A stretch of DNA of 64,000 bases. Origin: DATJGR01 sp963812255 (lineage in GTDB: Bacteria > Pseudomonadota > Gammaproteobacteria > Pseudomonadales > Azotimanducaceae). Location: positions 868,001 through 932,000 of the forward strand of contig CAWEUM010000003.1 of NCBI GenBank assembly GCA_963812255.1, read 5' to 3'. The stretch's first letter is position 1. Each line of letters opens with the position of its first letter. Below the pieces are notes generated by a model. It did not search any database and was not told the origin of the DNA. It saw only the letters and a list, made by a program, of their open reading frames with translations. Shown in pieces: positions 24,257 through 32,472 of the stretch. The position numbers and the translations under genes are program-made.

Positions 24257-24796
24257 ATGCAAAAGCCCGCCGCTACGCGTCAGCCCTCACACGACGAGTC
24301 GGAATTGCCGTCGACCGCCACGACGATCGAAATCACCAAAGACTATCTGCACTTCTCGGCTGCACATTTCACGATCTTCTCGGCGACGCAACGCGAAAAC
24401 CTGCATGGCCACAACTTCGACGTCAGTTGCTCTCTCGACACCGTCGTCGGACCCAACGGTCTCGCGTTCGACTACAACGTCGTCAAAGATCGCTTGATGG
24501 CGCTGTGCGACGAACTCGACGAACGCGTATTGTTGCCGTCGCAATCGCCGCATCTGACGTTCGACAAAGACGCGAACTATCTCATCGTCTGCTTCGCCGA
24601 CGAACGGATACCGTTTCTCGAACGCGACGCGTTGCCGCTGCCGATCCGAAACACGACAGTCGAAGAGTTCGCTCGATGGTTCGCCAATCGTCTCGGCGCC
24701 GATGCAACATTGCGCGAGCAGCCGATCGACTCGTTGACCGTCCGCGTATCCTCTGGCCCCGGTCAGTGGGCCTCTTGCCGTTGGAGTCGCTCATGA
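24257..24796 (+). CDS. 6-pyruvoyl-tetrahydropterin synthase-like protein (PTPS-III type)
   Basis: The 179-residue protein is a T-fold PTPS/QueD family member. Zinc ligands are His37 in 'HFSAAHF' and His50/His52 in 'LHGHNF'. Where QueD and eukaryotic PTPS carry the catalytic Cys, this protein has Glu47 (RENLHGH), the spacing described for PTPS-III, which cleaves the side chain of dihydroneopterin in folate synthesis and can replace FolB. The function may thus lie in folate or another pterin rather than in queuosine. No queC, queE or folE lies nearby. The ATG at 24257 was chosen; upstream frame sequence is not family-like. The TGA overlaps the SDR start codon (ATGA). Confidence 0.88.
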   Translation: MQKPAATRQPSHDESELPSTATTIEITKDYLHFSAAHFTIFSATQRENLHGHNFDVSCSLDTVVGPNGLAFDYNVVKDRLMALCDELDERVLLPSQSPHLTFDKDANYLIVCFADERIPFLERDALPLPIRNTTVEEFARWFANRLGADATLREQPIDSLTVRVSSGPGQWASCRWSRS

Positions 24797-25488
24797 AATT
24801 ATTGTTGATAACCGGTGCTAGCGCCGGAATCGGCCTCGCCACCGCCCGCCGCTTCGCCGACGACGGCTTCGATGTCGTCAATCTGTCGCGCCGCAGGTGT
24901 CCGCTCGCGAAGGTGACCCACATCAACTGCGATCTGTCCACGCCGCGCTTCATCGACAACATCTCGGGTCAGTTGCGTCAGTTGCTGGGCGATGCCGAGC
25001 GCATCGTGCTGATTCACAACGCCGCGCGGCTCGACAACGACAGCGCTGTGGAGACGCCGAGTAATCGGCTGCGCGAGGTCTTCGAGGTGAACCTCGTCGC
25101 ACCGAACACGCTGAATTATTTTGCGTTGCCGTTCATGCACCGCGGTTCGAGCGTGCTGTTCGTCGGCTCCACGTTGTCGGAGAAGGCGGTACCGCACAGT
25201 TTCAGTTACGTCGTCAGCAAGCACGCGATCGTCGGCATGATGCGTGCGGCCTGTCAGGACCTCGCCGGGCGTGAGATTCACACCGCGTGCATCTGTCCCG
25301 GCTTCACCGATACCGAGATGTTTCGCGAGCACGTACCCGTCGACGCTCGGGACAAGGTGCGATCAATGTCGGTGTACGGCCGGCTGATCAACCCGGAAGA
25401 AATCGCCGAGACGCTGCACTGGGCAGCGCACAACCCGGTGATCAACGGCGCGGTGCTGCACGCAAATCTGGGCCAGGTCGAGCACTGA
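24793..25488 (+). CDS. Short-chain dehydrogenase coupled to the PTPS gene
   Basis: This 231-residue SDR has the NAD(P) motif 'TGASAGIG' (7-14) and the active site 'YVVSKHA' with the catalytic Tyr and Lys. The 'NAA' motif is present in 'LIHNAARLDN'. Its start codon overlaps the stop of the PTPS-like gene by four bases (ATGA), so the two proteins are made together and probably act on successive substrates. Sepiapterin reductase and pteridine reductases are SDRs, which makes a pterin ketone or dihydropterin a plausible substrate; this is inference from context. Confidence 0.88.
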   Translation: MKLLLITGASAGIGLATARRFADDGFDVVNLSRRRCPLAKVTHINCDLSTPRFIDNISGQLRQLLGDAERIVLIHNAARLDNDSAVETPSNRLREVFEVNLVAPNTLNYFALPFMHRGSSVLFVGSTLSEKAVPHSFSYVVSKHAIVGMMRAACQDLAGREIHTACICPGFTDTEMFREHVPVDARDKVRSMSVYGRLINPEEIAETLHWAAHNPVINGAVLHANLGQVEH

Positions 25489-25536
25489 CAAAACGGGACA
25501 AAACGGGACAAAACGGGGTCAGAGCAACTCTGACCC
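25488..25536. repeat. Three tandem decamers followed by a GGGTCAGAG hairpin
   Basis: ACAAAACGGG occurs three times in tandem (25488-25517), beginning on the last base of the SDR stop codon. It runs into a perfect 9-bp hairpin GGGTCAGAG-CAA-CTCTGACCC (25516-25536). The hairpin lies between convergent genes and could act as a bidirectional terminator, although no T-run follows. The same hairpin sequence with a T-run occurs at 32417, and half-copies flank palindromic elements A and E, so it is a dispersed motif. Confidence 0.75.
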
Positions 25537-25583
25537 TCCATCTTCAGAAGGATTGATCGGGGCTTCGTGCCGGACCCCCATTT

Positions 25584-26585
25584 TCATTTCAGGAACGCCG
25601 CGTTTACGCAGTTCTGCATGCGACCGTCGCGCAGAAACGTTGCCGCGACCTCGGCGCTCTTCGCACGCATGTCGAACACACTCTCCGGGGTAAAGAACGC
25701 CGAGTGAGGTGTCAGGACCAGGCGGTGCGCGAGCCACGGTTCGTTGGCGCTGAATGCGGCGATCAACGGATGCGCGGAGTCCGCAGGTTCCACCGGCAAT
25801 ACATCGAGACCGGCGGCACGCACCGCGCCGCTGCGCATCGCTTCGTGCAGCGCGTCGAGATCCACGACTTCTCCGCGCGCGGTGTTCACCAGAATCAGGT
25901 TCTGTTTCGAGGCGGCGAACGCGCCCGCGCCAACCAGTTTGCGGGTCTCATTCGACAGCGGTACGTGCACGCTGACGACGTCGCTTTGGCGCATCAGATC
26001 CTCGAGGCTGTGCACGCGGCGTACGCCGAGCGCCAGATCGACACCGTTGCTGAGGTATGGATCGTAGAACACCACGTTCATTCCGAATGCCTTCGCGCGT
26101 AGTGCCGTCGCAGTACCGATGCGGCCCAACCCGACGACGCCGAACGTACACGCCGACAGTCTCCGTCCGTATGGGTTCAGCGCGGGACGCCAGTTGCCGC
26201 GTGGATCGGCGCGCAGCGCAACGGTGTGGAACTCGATGCCCTTCATCAACGTCAGCATCAGCGCGATCGCGTGATCGGCCACTTCCATCGTGCCGTAGTC
26301 GGGCACGTTGCACACCGGAATCCCGAGTTCGCCCCATGCGGCAATGTCGAGATTGTCAAACCCGACTTTCGGCGTGACGAAGATGCGGCATTTTTCGAGC
26401 TTGCCTCGATACTGCGGTGGCACGTCGAGTACCGACACGATGCCATCGCAGTTGCGCCACTGTTCATCCGTGATCTCCTCGAAGCGATCGACGAATTCGG
26501 CGCGGACGCCGTTGCCAACAGCCTCGGTCTCGATGTGCCGATCGTCCCGCCAGCGCATCGCCGGCCACAATACGCGCAGATTCAT
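25584..26585 (-). CDS. D-2-hydroxyacid dehydrogenase family protein
   Basis: This 333-residue NAD-dependent dehydrogenase of the D-isomer-specific 2-hydroxyacid family has the dinucleotide motif 'GVVGLGRIGTATALRAKAFG', the catalytic Arg in 'LVNTARGEVVD', the Glu in 'DVLPVEPAD' and the His in 'LTPHSAFFT'. The sequence is closest in style to C-terminal-binding-protein/phosphoglycerate-dehydrogenase-like members. The ATG at 26585 was chosen over a TTG one codon upstream. It follows the flavin monooxygenase gene by 3 bases, so it is co-transcribed with it. Confidence 0.9.
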   Translation of the reverse strand: MNLRVLWPAMRWRDDRHIETEAVGNGVRAEFVDRFEEITDEQWRNCDGIVSVLDVPPQYRGKLEKCRIFVTPKVGFDNLDIAAWGELGIPVCNVPDYGTMEVADHAIALMLTLMKGIEFHTVALRADPRGNWRPALNPYGRRLSACTFGVVGLGRIGTATALRAKAFGMNVVFYDPYLSNGVDLALGVRRVHSLEDLMRQSDVVSVHVPLSNETRKLVGAGAFAASKQNLILVNTARGEVVDLDALHEAMRSGAVRAAGLDVLPVEPADSAHPLIAAFSANEPWLAHRLVLTPHSAFFTPESVFDMRAKSAEVAATFLRDGRMQNCVNAAFLK

Positions 26586-26588
26586 CAA

Positions 26589-27545
26589 TTACTCCCCATC
26601 GCCGACGATCTCGGCCAGTGTGTGTACGGATTCCTCCACCAGGCTCGACTCGATGTCGCCGATTCGCATCCGTGTAGCGATCAGGTGCGTCATGCCGAGT
26701 TCGCGACGATAGTCGGCGATACGCGTACGAACCTGTTCCGGTGTACCGATGACGCCCCATTCGTCTACCATTGCCGGCATTCTAGACCGCATCGTCGGCG
26801 TCGCCTGCGCGCGCGTCACCGTCAGTTGCGCCGCCAACGCTGCGCGCACTCGATCGACCACCGCAACGTCGTGACTGACGAACACCGTGCGCATGACCGG
26901 CACAACGACCGGGACCTCGACGTCGGCTTCTCGACAGGCTTGCGCGTGCCGCGCGTAGTTTCCGGCCAGCGTGTTCATCGACTCCATCGGCGACGCAAGA
27001 TACGGCAACCCCAGCAGGCCCGCCTGGCGCAGCGCCTTCGGCCCGAACGCCGCAACCCACACCGGCGGATGCGGCGCCTGCACCGGGCGCGGCCACAACG
27101 ATACGGTCGCGCCGGGACCGACGACATCGCCACACCAGGCGCGACACATCGTGGCGAGGCAATCGGCAAAGATCTCGCGCTTTTCGGCGCGTACAACGTT
27201 GAACGCATCGAACAGCGCCGGCTGATACCCGCGACCGACACCGAGAATGACGCGGCCCCCGGACAACTGATCGAGCACCGCAACCTGTTCGGCCGCCTGC
27301 AGCGGATGCCGTAACGGCAACAGGTAGGAGGTGGTGCCCAGACGGATCGTCGTGGTGGCGGCTGCCACGGCCGCCAGCAACATCATCGGCTCGGGAATCG
27401 CACCCTCGCCGAAATGATTCTCCGGTAGCCAGAAGGATTGGTAACCCCATTGTTCAGCAAGTTCGGCCTGCCGCGACAACTCATCGGCGCGTCGCCCGAG
27501 CGGGGCGAGCCACGGGGTCAATCCAAGGTGCAGAGGGTCCGTCAT
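26589..27545 (-). CDS. LLM-class flavin-dependent oxidoreductase
   Basis: The 318-residue protein is a luciferase-like monooxygenase using reduced flavin or F420-like cofactor. Family marks are 'LAEQWGYQSFWLPENHFGEG' at the N terminus, 'IRLGTTSYLLPLRHP' and 'DQLSGGRVILGVGRGYQP'. Such enzymes oxygenate or desulfurise small organics. It is the first gene of a two-gene unit with the 2-hydroxyacid dehydrogenase and is divergent from the ATP-grasp-like gene. Two further paralogues lie at 39454 and 41285 within the catabolic cluster. Confidence 0.9.
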   Translation of the reverse strand: MTDPLHLGLTPWLAPLGRRADELSRQAELAEQWGYQSFWLPENHFGEGAIPEPMMLLAAVAAATTTIRLGTTSYLLPLRHPLQAAEQVAVLDQLSGGRVILGVGRGYQPALFDAFNVVRAEKREIFADCLATMCRAWCGDVVGPGATVSLWPRPVQAPHPPVWVAAFGPKALRQAGLLGLPYLASPMESMNTLAGNYARHAQACREADVEVPVVVPVMRTVFVSHDVAVVDRVRAALAAQLTVTRAQATPTMRSRMPAMVDEWGVIGTPEQVRTRIADYRRELGMTHLIATRMRIGDIESSLVEESVHTLAEIVGDGE

Positions 27546-27639
27546 GCCGGCGACGTTACCACAAGCGTTGCCGTGCTTTGCGCCGCGCGCGCTACACTGC
27601 GCGTCACGCTCTTCGCTACGTCACTACGACGCCAAGACT

Positions 27640-28965
27640 ATGACGCACTCCGAGGTTTCCTTGAACGCTGCGGCCAACCGATTGAACCACGAGTGCTTTT
27701 GTATCGGCACCGATGTCGCCGCGCTCCACGATTGGCTCGACGCGGACCTGTCCCATCGCGGACTCGGCGGTTCGCTCGCGGATTCCCATCCGCATCTGTT
27801 TTCGTCACTGCCGGTGTTCGTGACGCACGAGCACGTGCAGCAGATGCAACGGGTGATGCGCGCGATCCAAACCGTCATCGCCACAGAGGCGTATCGTCAG
27901 GCGGCACTGTCCACCGCGCCGCCGATCGCGTTGCCAGTGCCGGCCGCCCATGGCGTGCTGCAGAGTTACGATTTTCATCTCGGTGCCGATGGACCGCAGC
28001 TCATCGAGATCAACACCAACGCGGGCGGCGCAATGCTGAACGCGGTCATGGGCCGCGCACAGCAGGCGTGCTGCCGGGAGATCTCGAACCTGATCCGCGG
28101 CGCCAGCGACTACGACGCGGCGGAGACACGTCTGTTCGAAATGTTCGCGACGGAATGGCACCGTGCTCGCGGTACCGCGCCGCTGCGACACATTGCAATC
28201 GTCGATAGCAAACCGCGCAAGCAGTACCTGTACCCGGAATTTCTGCTGTTTCAGCGGCTGTTCGAATCGCACGGCATTGCGACATCGATCGCCGACCCGG
28301 CGGAGCTCGAACTCGTTTCCGGCACGCTGCGTGACGCCGCTGGGCCGATCGACCTCGTCTACAACCGCCTCACAGACTTCTACTTCGAACTGCCCGAACA
28401 CGCGGTGCTCGCACAAGCCTATCGGGACGATGCGGCTCTCCTTACCCCGCACCCTCACGCCCACGCACTGTATGCGAACAAGCGCAATCTCGCGCTGCTG
28501 TCGGATGCCGCCACGTTGACTCGTTGGGGAATCGAATCATCGGTCGCTGACTGCCTGCTGCAGAACATTCCGCGCACCACCCGCGTTGCAGCGGCGGACG
28601 GTGAGGCGCTCTGGCGCGATCGCAAGCGTCTGTTCTTCAAGCCGGCGAACGGCTTCGGCAGCGGCGGCGCCTATCGTGGCGAAAAGCTCACGCGGCGCGT
28701 GTTCGGCGACATTCTCGCCGGCGACTACGTAGCCCAGGCCCTGGTGCCGCCCAGCGAGCGTCTCGGCCGCGACGAACACGGCACGCTGATCTTGAAAGTC
28801 GATCTGCGCAACTATGCGTATGACGTTCAGCCATTGCTGATCGCGGCGCGCCTGTATCAAGGGCAGACGACGAATTTCCGCACACCCGGCGGCGGTTTCG
28901 CGCCGGTGTTCTATCCGAGCGAATCCGGTTCGTGCGCCGGATCCACCTGCGCTGCCGAATGCTGA
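27640..28965 (+). CDS. ATP-grasp-like protein with Cys-rich C terminus
   Basis: The 441-residue protein has features of a divergent ATP-grasp ligase: 'QLIEINTNAGGAMLN' in the first half and 'LFFKPANGFGSGGAYRG' plus 'LILKVDLRNYAYD' in the second half. The order of these blocks suggests a circularly permuted ATP-grasp like that of glutathionylspermidine-synthetase-type proteins. The last 13 residues (SGSCAGSTCAAEC) hold three Cys in a C-x4-C-x3-C pattern. The ATG at 27640 was chosen; the upstream extension is low-complexity and overlaps the divergent gene. The start of the NHL-repeat gene follows after 9 bases. I do not recognise a characterised homologue; a peptide or amine ligase is the best guess. 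Confidence 0.75.
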   Translation: MTHSEVSLNAAANRLNHECFCIGTDVAALHDWLDADLSHRGLGGSLADSHPHLFSSLPVFVTHEHVQQMQRVMRAIQTVIATEAYRQAALSTAPPIALPVPAAHGVLQSYDFHLGADGPQLIEINTNAGGAMLNAVMGRAQQACCREISNLIRGASDYDAAETRLFEMFATEWHRARGTAPLRHIAIVDSKPRKQYLYPEFLLFQRLFESHGIATSIADPAELELVSGTLRDAAGPIDLVYNRLTDFYFELPEHAVLAQAYRDDAALLTPHPHAHALYANKRNLALLSDAATLTRWGIESSVADCLLQNIPRTTRVAAADGEALWRDRKRLFFKPANGFGSGGAYRGEKLTRRVFGDILAGDYVAQALVPPSERLGRDEHGTLILKVDLRNYAYDVQPLLIAARLYQGQTTNFRTPGGGFAPVFYPSESGSCAGSTCAAEC

Positions 28966-28974
28966 AGAATCACG

Positions 28975-30003
28975 ATGTGTGACGATCACGAAGTCGACAA
29001 CCAGACCGGCAACGACGACCCACGCAGCGGTTACCGGCTCGTGGAACCGTGGCCCGTCTATCCACCAGACATGCAGTTCGAGATGGGTTCGGGTGTCGCG
29101 GTCGACGCGCAAGGCGTGATCTACCTGTTTACGCGCGACATCGAACACTGGGCAGCACATCCGCTTGCGATGAAAGACAAGATGGGCAAGAGCAGCATCT
29201 CGATGTTCAGCCGAGACGGCAGCTATTTGGGCAAGTGGGGCGCGTCGGATGAACGCGGCTTTGCGCTCGGCGCGCACACGCTGTATATCGAGCGCGACGG
29301 CATGTTCTGGACCACGGATCGCGACGGTCACACGGTGCGGAAATATCGCCCGAACGGCGAACTGCTGTTGTCGCTCGGTCGCTTCGGCGAATGGGGCGAC
29401 GACGAAAGCCACTTCAACGGCCCGACCGCGGTGATCGTGCAGGACAACGGCAACATCGTCGTCGCCGACGGCTACTGGAATTCGCGCCTGGTGTGGTTTT
29501 CTCCGGACGGAGAATTCATCAAATCGGTCGGCGGCTGGGGCCGCGGCCCCGGACAATTCAACACCCCTCACGCGCTCGCACAGGATTCGCAGGGGCGATT
29601 GCTGGTGGCCGATCTGTGCGGCGGCAACTTTCATCCGTACATGACGGTCCCCGGTCAGATCGCACCACACCGAACCCGCGCAATTCCGGGCTGCCGGTCC
29701 CGCATTCAGCGTTTCGATCCGGACGGCGCATACATCGACGAATGGACGCACATCGCGCCGCTCAGCATTGCCAGCTACGGAAACCAGATCTATGCCAGCG
29801 ACAAGATGAGCAATCTGGCGATTCTCAACGAAGAGACCGGCGCGGTGCGCAAGCGTGTGGACAACATAGCGATCTACATCCATCAACTCGCAATGGACGC
29901 GCACGGCGACCTGTACACCGCATCGGTCTACCCGGAACATGCCGGGGCAAAGCGCGGTGTTGCAGGACCATCGCACCGCCGCTGGACACGCGACCAAACA
30001 TAA
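28975..30003 (+). CDS. NHL-repeat beta-propeller protein
   Basis: The 342-residue protein is built of NHL-type repeats, with blades such as 'GSGVAVDAQGVIYLFTRD', 'RDGMFWTTDRDGHTVRKYRP', 'QDNGNIVVADGYWNSRLVWF' and 'LAQDSQGRLLVADLCGG'. It probably forms a six-bladed propeller similar to peptidyl-alpha-hydroxyglycine lyase or SMP-30-like enzymes. No signal peptide is visible (it begins MCDDHEVDNQ), so it may be cytosolic. It sits between the ATP-grasp-like gene (9 bases) and the ABM gene (10 bases), indicating an operon. The enzymatic role is unknown. Confidence 0.85.
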   Translation: MCDDHEVDNQTGNDDPRSGYRLVEPWPVYPPDMQFEMGSGVAVDAQGVIYLFTRDIEHWAAHPLAMKDKMGKSSISMFSRDGSYLGKWGASDERGFALGAHTLYIERDGMFWTTDRDGHTVRKYRPNGELLLSLGRFGEWGDDESHFNGPTAVIVQDNGNIVVADGYWNSRLVWFSPDGEFIKSVGGWGRGPGQFNTPHALAQDSQGRLLVADLCGGNFHPYMTVPGQIAPHRTRAIPGCRSRIQRFDPDGAYIDEWTHIAPLSIASYGNQIYASDKMSNLAILNEETGAVRKRVDNIAIYIHQLAMDAHGDLYTASVYPEHAGAKRGVAGPSHRRWTRDQT

Positions 30004-30013
30004 GGAAACACCC

Positions 30014-30361
30014 ATGATCATCGTTGTTGCCGCGCTGCGGTTCGAAAACCAGCAGGACCGCGACCGCGCGGTCGCCATGACCGCCGACGTGCAGATGGCC
30101 ACCCGCCGGGAGGAATCGGGTTGCCGCGACTACTGCTTCGCGCCAGACCCATCTGTGCCCACGCGCATCCAGGTCTACGAACTGTGGGAGGACAGCGCCA
30201 GCCTCGCCGCGCACTTCAAGCATTCGAACTACGCGAAGATGGTGGAGTTGCTGTCGAACGCGAACATCAAAGAAAGCATCAACCAGGCGTATCTGGTCGA
30301 GCGTGGCGAACCGGTGTACGGCGCGAATGGGGAAAAGAAGACGGCGTTCTTCGCCAACTGA
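30014..30361 (+). CDS. Antibiotic biosynthesis monooxygenase (ABM) domain protein
   Basis: This 115-residue dimeric ferredoxin-like fold protein of the ABM/YgiN family has 'MIIVVAALRFENQQDRDRAV' at the start, 'EESGCRDYCFAPDP' and 'RIQVYELWEDSASLAAHFKH' with the conserved Glu and His. Members act as cofactor-free oxygenases or quinol monooxygenases. A clear paralogue lies on the opposite strand at 33173-33535, sharing 'YELW.D.ASLAAHFKH.NY' and the 'EPVY' end. AAGGAAA precedes the ATG at 30014. Confidence 0.88.
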   Translation: MIIVVAALRFENQQDRDRAVAMTADVQMATRREESGCRDYCFAPDPSVPTRIQVYELWEDSASLAAHFKHSNYAKMVELLSNANIKESINQAYLVERGEPVYGANGEKKTAFFAN

Positions 30362-30387
30362 GGCGCCTTACCAAAAGCGGAACCGAC

Positions 30388-31608
30388 ATGAGCAGTCACG
30401 ATCAGGTCTTCATCAATGCCCGCGTGTTCACTGCGATCGACGAATCCGTCATCGCGTCCGGCGCAGTCTGGATATCGGGCAACACCATTCGATACGTGGG
30501 TCCACGAGACAAGCTGCCAGCCACGCCGGACGGTTGCCCAGTGACCGACGTCGGCGGGAAATTCATCATGCCCGGCATGACTGAAACGCATGCCCACTTG
30601 TCGTTTGCCGATGCAAGCCCTTTCGCAATCGGCGCGACGACGGTAGAGGACGCCACGATCACCGCAGTCGGCAACGCGGCATTGATGCTGGCGAGCGGGT
30701 TCACGTCGGCGATCAGCTTCGGTTCGACGTACCGGATCGACGTCGCATTGCGCGATGCGATCAACGCGGGGCGCATCGCCGGGCCGCGGTTGCTCGCGGC
30801 GGGCCGTGACCTCGGTGCAACGGCGAGCAACGTGGATGCCCCCGGCGGGCTCAGCCGGATCGAGGACGGCCCGTGGGCGCTGCGCAAAGCGGTGCGCGAA
30901 CAACGAAAGCAGCGGGTCGATGTGGTGAAGATCTTCATCGATGGCGAGGCGATCAATCCGATCAACCCGCCCGGCGAACTATCGTTCTGCGATGAGGAAG
31001 TGACCGCCATCGTCGAGGAGGCGCATCGACGCAAACTGCGCGTGGCGTGTCATGCCCGCTCCGCGGCTGCGGTGAAGCAGGCCGTGCGGGCTGGGGTCGA
31101 CTACATCGGCCACGCCAACTATCTCGACGACGAGGCCGTCGACTTGCTCGCCTACCATCGCGATCGTATCTTCGTCGGGCCCGCCATCGCCTGGGAAGTT
31201 CAGTATCTCGCGCAGTGTGAGAGCCTCGGCATCTCGAAAGACACCGTGCGCAAACAAGGTTACGCCGCGGAAATCGACGCAACGATTGCAAGCGTGGGCA
31301 AGCTCCGCAGCGCCGGGGTACCACTGGTGATCGGCGGCGACTACGGCATCAGCATCGCGCCACACGGTACCTACGCGAAGGACCTCGAGTACTTCGTGGA
31401 CCTGTTCGGTATGTCGAGCGCCGAAGCGCTGCTCTGCGCCACGCGCAACGGCGGCCTCGCGTTCGATCGCGGGGGCAGGCTCGGGACGTTGGCACAAGGA
31501 TCCCTCGCCGATCTGATCATCGTCGACGGCGATCCGATCGCGAACATCCGCGTGCTGCAGGATCGTGGCAAACTGTCGGTCATCAAGGATGGACGGATGT
31601 ACGAATGA
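30388..31608 (+). CDS. Metal-dependent amidohydrolase
   Basis: The 406-residue protein belongs to the amidohydrolase superfamily (imidazolonepropionase/prolidase-like). Metal ligands are seen in 'MTETHAHLSF' (HxH), a Lys in 'VDVVKIFIDGE' that may be carboxylated, His in 'VACHARS' and 'DYIGHAN', and the catalytic Asp in 'VIGGDYG'. The C-terminal 'GRLGTLAQGSLADLIIVDGDP' is the standard closing beta-sandwich. The ATG at 30388 lies 26 bases after the ABM stop; the frame extends upstream over ABM only as shadow. It overlaps the next SDR start by ATGA. It would open a cyclic amide, lactam or lactone. Confidence 0.92.
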   Translation: MSSHDQVFINARVFTAIDESVIASGAVWISGNTIRYVGPRDKLPATPDGCPVTDVGGKFIMPGMTETHAHLSFADASPFAIGATTVEDATITAVGNAALMLASGFTSAISFGSTYRIDVALRDAINAGRIAGPRLLAAGRDLGATASNVDAPGGLSRIEDGPWALRKAVREQRKQRVDVVKIFIDGEAINPINPPGELSFCDEEVTAIVEEAHRRKLRVACHARSAAAVKQAVRAGVDYIGHANYLDDEAVDLLAYHRDRIFVGPAIAWEVQYLAQCESLGISKDTVRKQGYAAEIDATIASVGKLRSAGVPLVIGGDYGISIAPHGTYAKDLEYFVDLFGMSSAEALLCATRNGGLAFDRGGRLGTLAQGSLADLIIVDGDPIANIRVLQDRGKLSVIKDGRMYE

Positions 31609-32378
31609 CGGACCACGCGATGCTCGAGAACCTGTTCGGTGTGCACGGCGACGTGGCCGTCGTCACCGGTGCCGGGCGCGGTATCGGTGAAGGCATTGCG
31701 AAGACACTGGCCGGTGCCGGCGCCAGCGTCGTCTGCGCGGCCCGGCGTATCCACGAAATCGAGCGCGTCGCCACCGATATCGTCGAATCTGGCGGTCGCG
31801 CGATCGCCGTCGCAACCGATGTGACTGACGAGGATGCAGTGGCGCGCCTGGCGCAGGCGGCGGTCGACGAATGGGGTCGGCTCGACATCTGGGTCAACAA
31901 CGCCGGTGGCTCGCCGCTGCAGATGCCGCTGACGGACCTGCCGCGTGCGGAATGGGACGCAACCCTGGCCCTGAATCTGACCGCCATCTTTGCGTGCACG
32001 CGAATAGCCGCCGGCAGGATGCAGGACGGCGGACGCATCCTGAATATTTCGTCGATTGCGGCCGAGGTGCTGGTGCCGGGCAGCGGCCACTACAGTGCCG
32101 CGAAGGCCGGCACCAACATGCTGACGCGCATATTCGCCGTCGAACTGGGCCCGCGCATCCGCGTCAACTGCATCATGCCGGGCGCAGTGCCGACCGAAAT
32201 CATGATGGGCGCGATGAAGCTGACGGAGGCCGATCTGCCGCGGCTGGAAAAGATGTTGCGATTGCCGGCCGGCCGACTCGGCACACCCGACGACCTCGGC
32301 GCGGCGGCATTGTATCTGTGCTCGGCCGCTTCGGCCTGGGTGACAGGGCAATGCATCCGAATCTCCGGAGGCCCGTAG
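31605..32378 (+). CDS. Short-chain dehydrogenase/reductase
   Basis: This classical SDR of 257 residues has 'TGAGRGIGEG' for cofactor binding, 'VNNAGGSPLQMP', the catalytic Ser in 'ILNISSIAAE' and Tyr/Lys in 'HYSAAKAG'. The end 'WVTGQCIRISGGP' is typical of FabG-like enzymes. ATGA overlap couples it to the amidohydrolase. A strong intrinsic terminator follows at 32417, so it closes the ATP-grasp/NHL/ABM/amidohydrolase/SDR unit. Confidence 0.92.
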   Translation: MTDHAMLENLFGVHGDVAVVTGAGRGIGEGIAKTLAGAGASVVCAARRIHEIERVATDIVESGGRAIAVATDVTDEDAVARLAQAAVDEWGRLDIWVNNAGGSPLQMPLTDLPRAEWDATLALNLTAIFACTRIAAGRMQDGGRILNISSIAAEVLVPGSGHYSAAKAGTNMLTRIFAVELGPRIRVNCIMPGAVPTEIMMGAMKLTEADLPRLEKMLRLPAGRLGTPDDLGAAALYLCSAASAWVTGQCIRISGGP

Positions 32379-32416
32379 CGGAAGGCTACAGCATCGAAAG
32401 GGCCGCAGCGCTAAAC

Positions 32417-32446
32417 GGGGTCAGAGTTGTTCTGACCCCATTTTTT
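32417..32446 (+). terminator. Intrinsic terminator with GGGGTCAGA stem
   Basis: A perfect 9-bp stem (GGGGTCAGA/TCTGACCCC) with a 5-base loop is followed by A and six Ts. It lies 38 bases after the SDR stop codon and is the best Rho-independent terminator in the window. The stem sequence is the same dispersed motif as at 25516-25536. Confidence 0.8.
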
Positions 32447-32472
32447 CGCTCCGCACACGTCGAGGTAGAGCT

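Noticed and set aside
27544..27639. Longer start of the ATP-grasp-like protein
   Set aside because: The extra residues are low-complexity and overlap the start of the divergent LLM gene.
30121..30387. Longer start of the amidohydrolase
   Set aside because: This part is the shadow of the ABM gene; the family N terminus begins at 30388.
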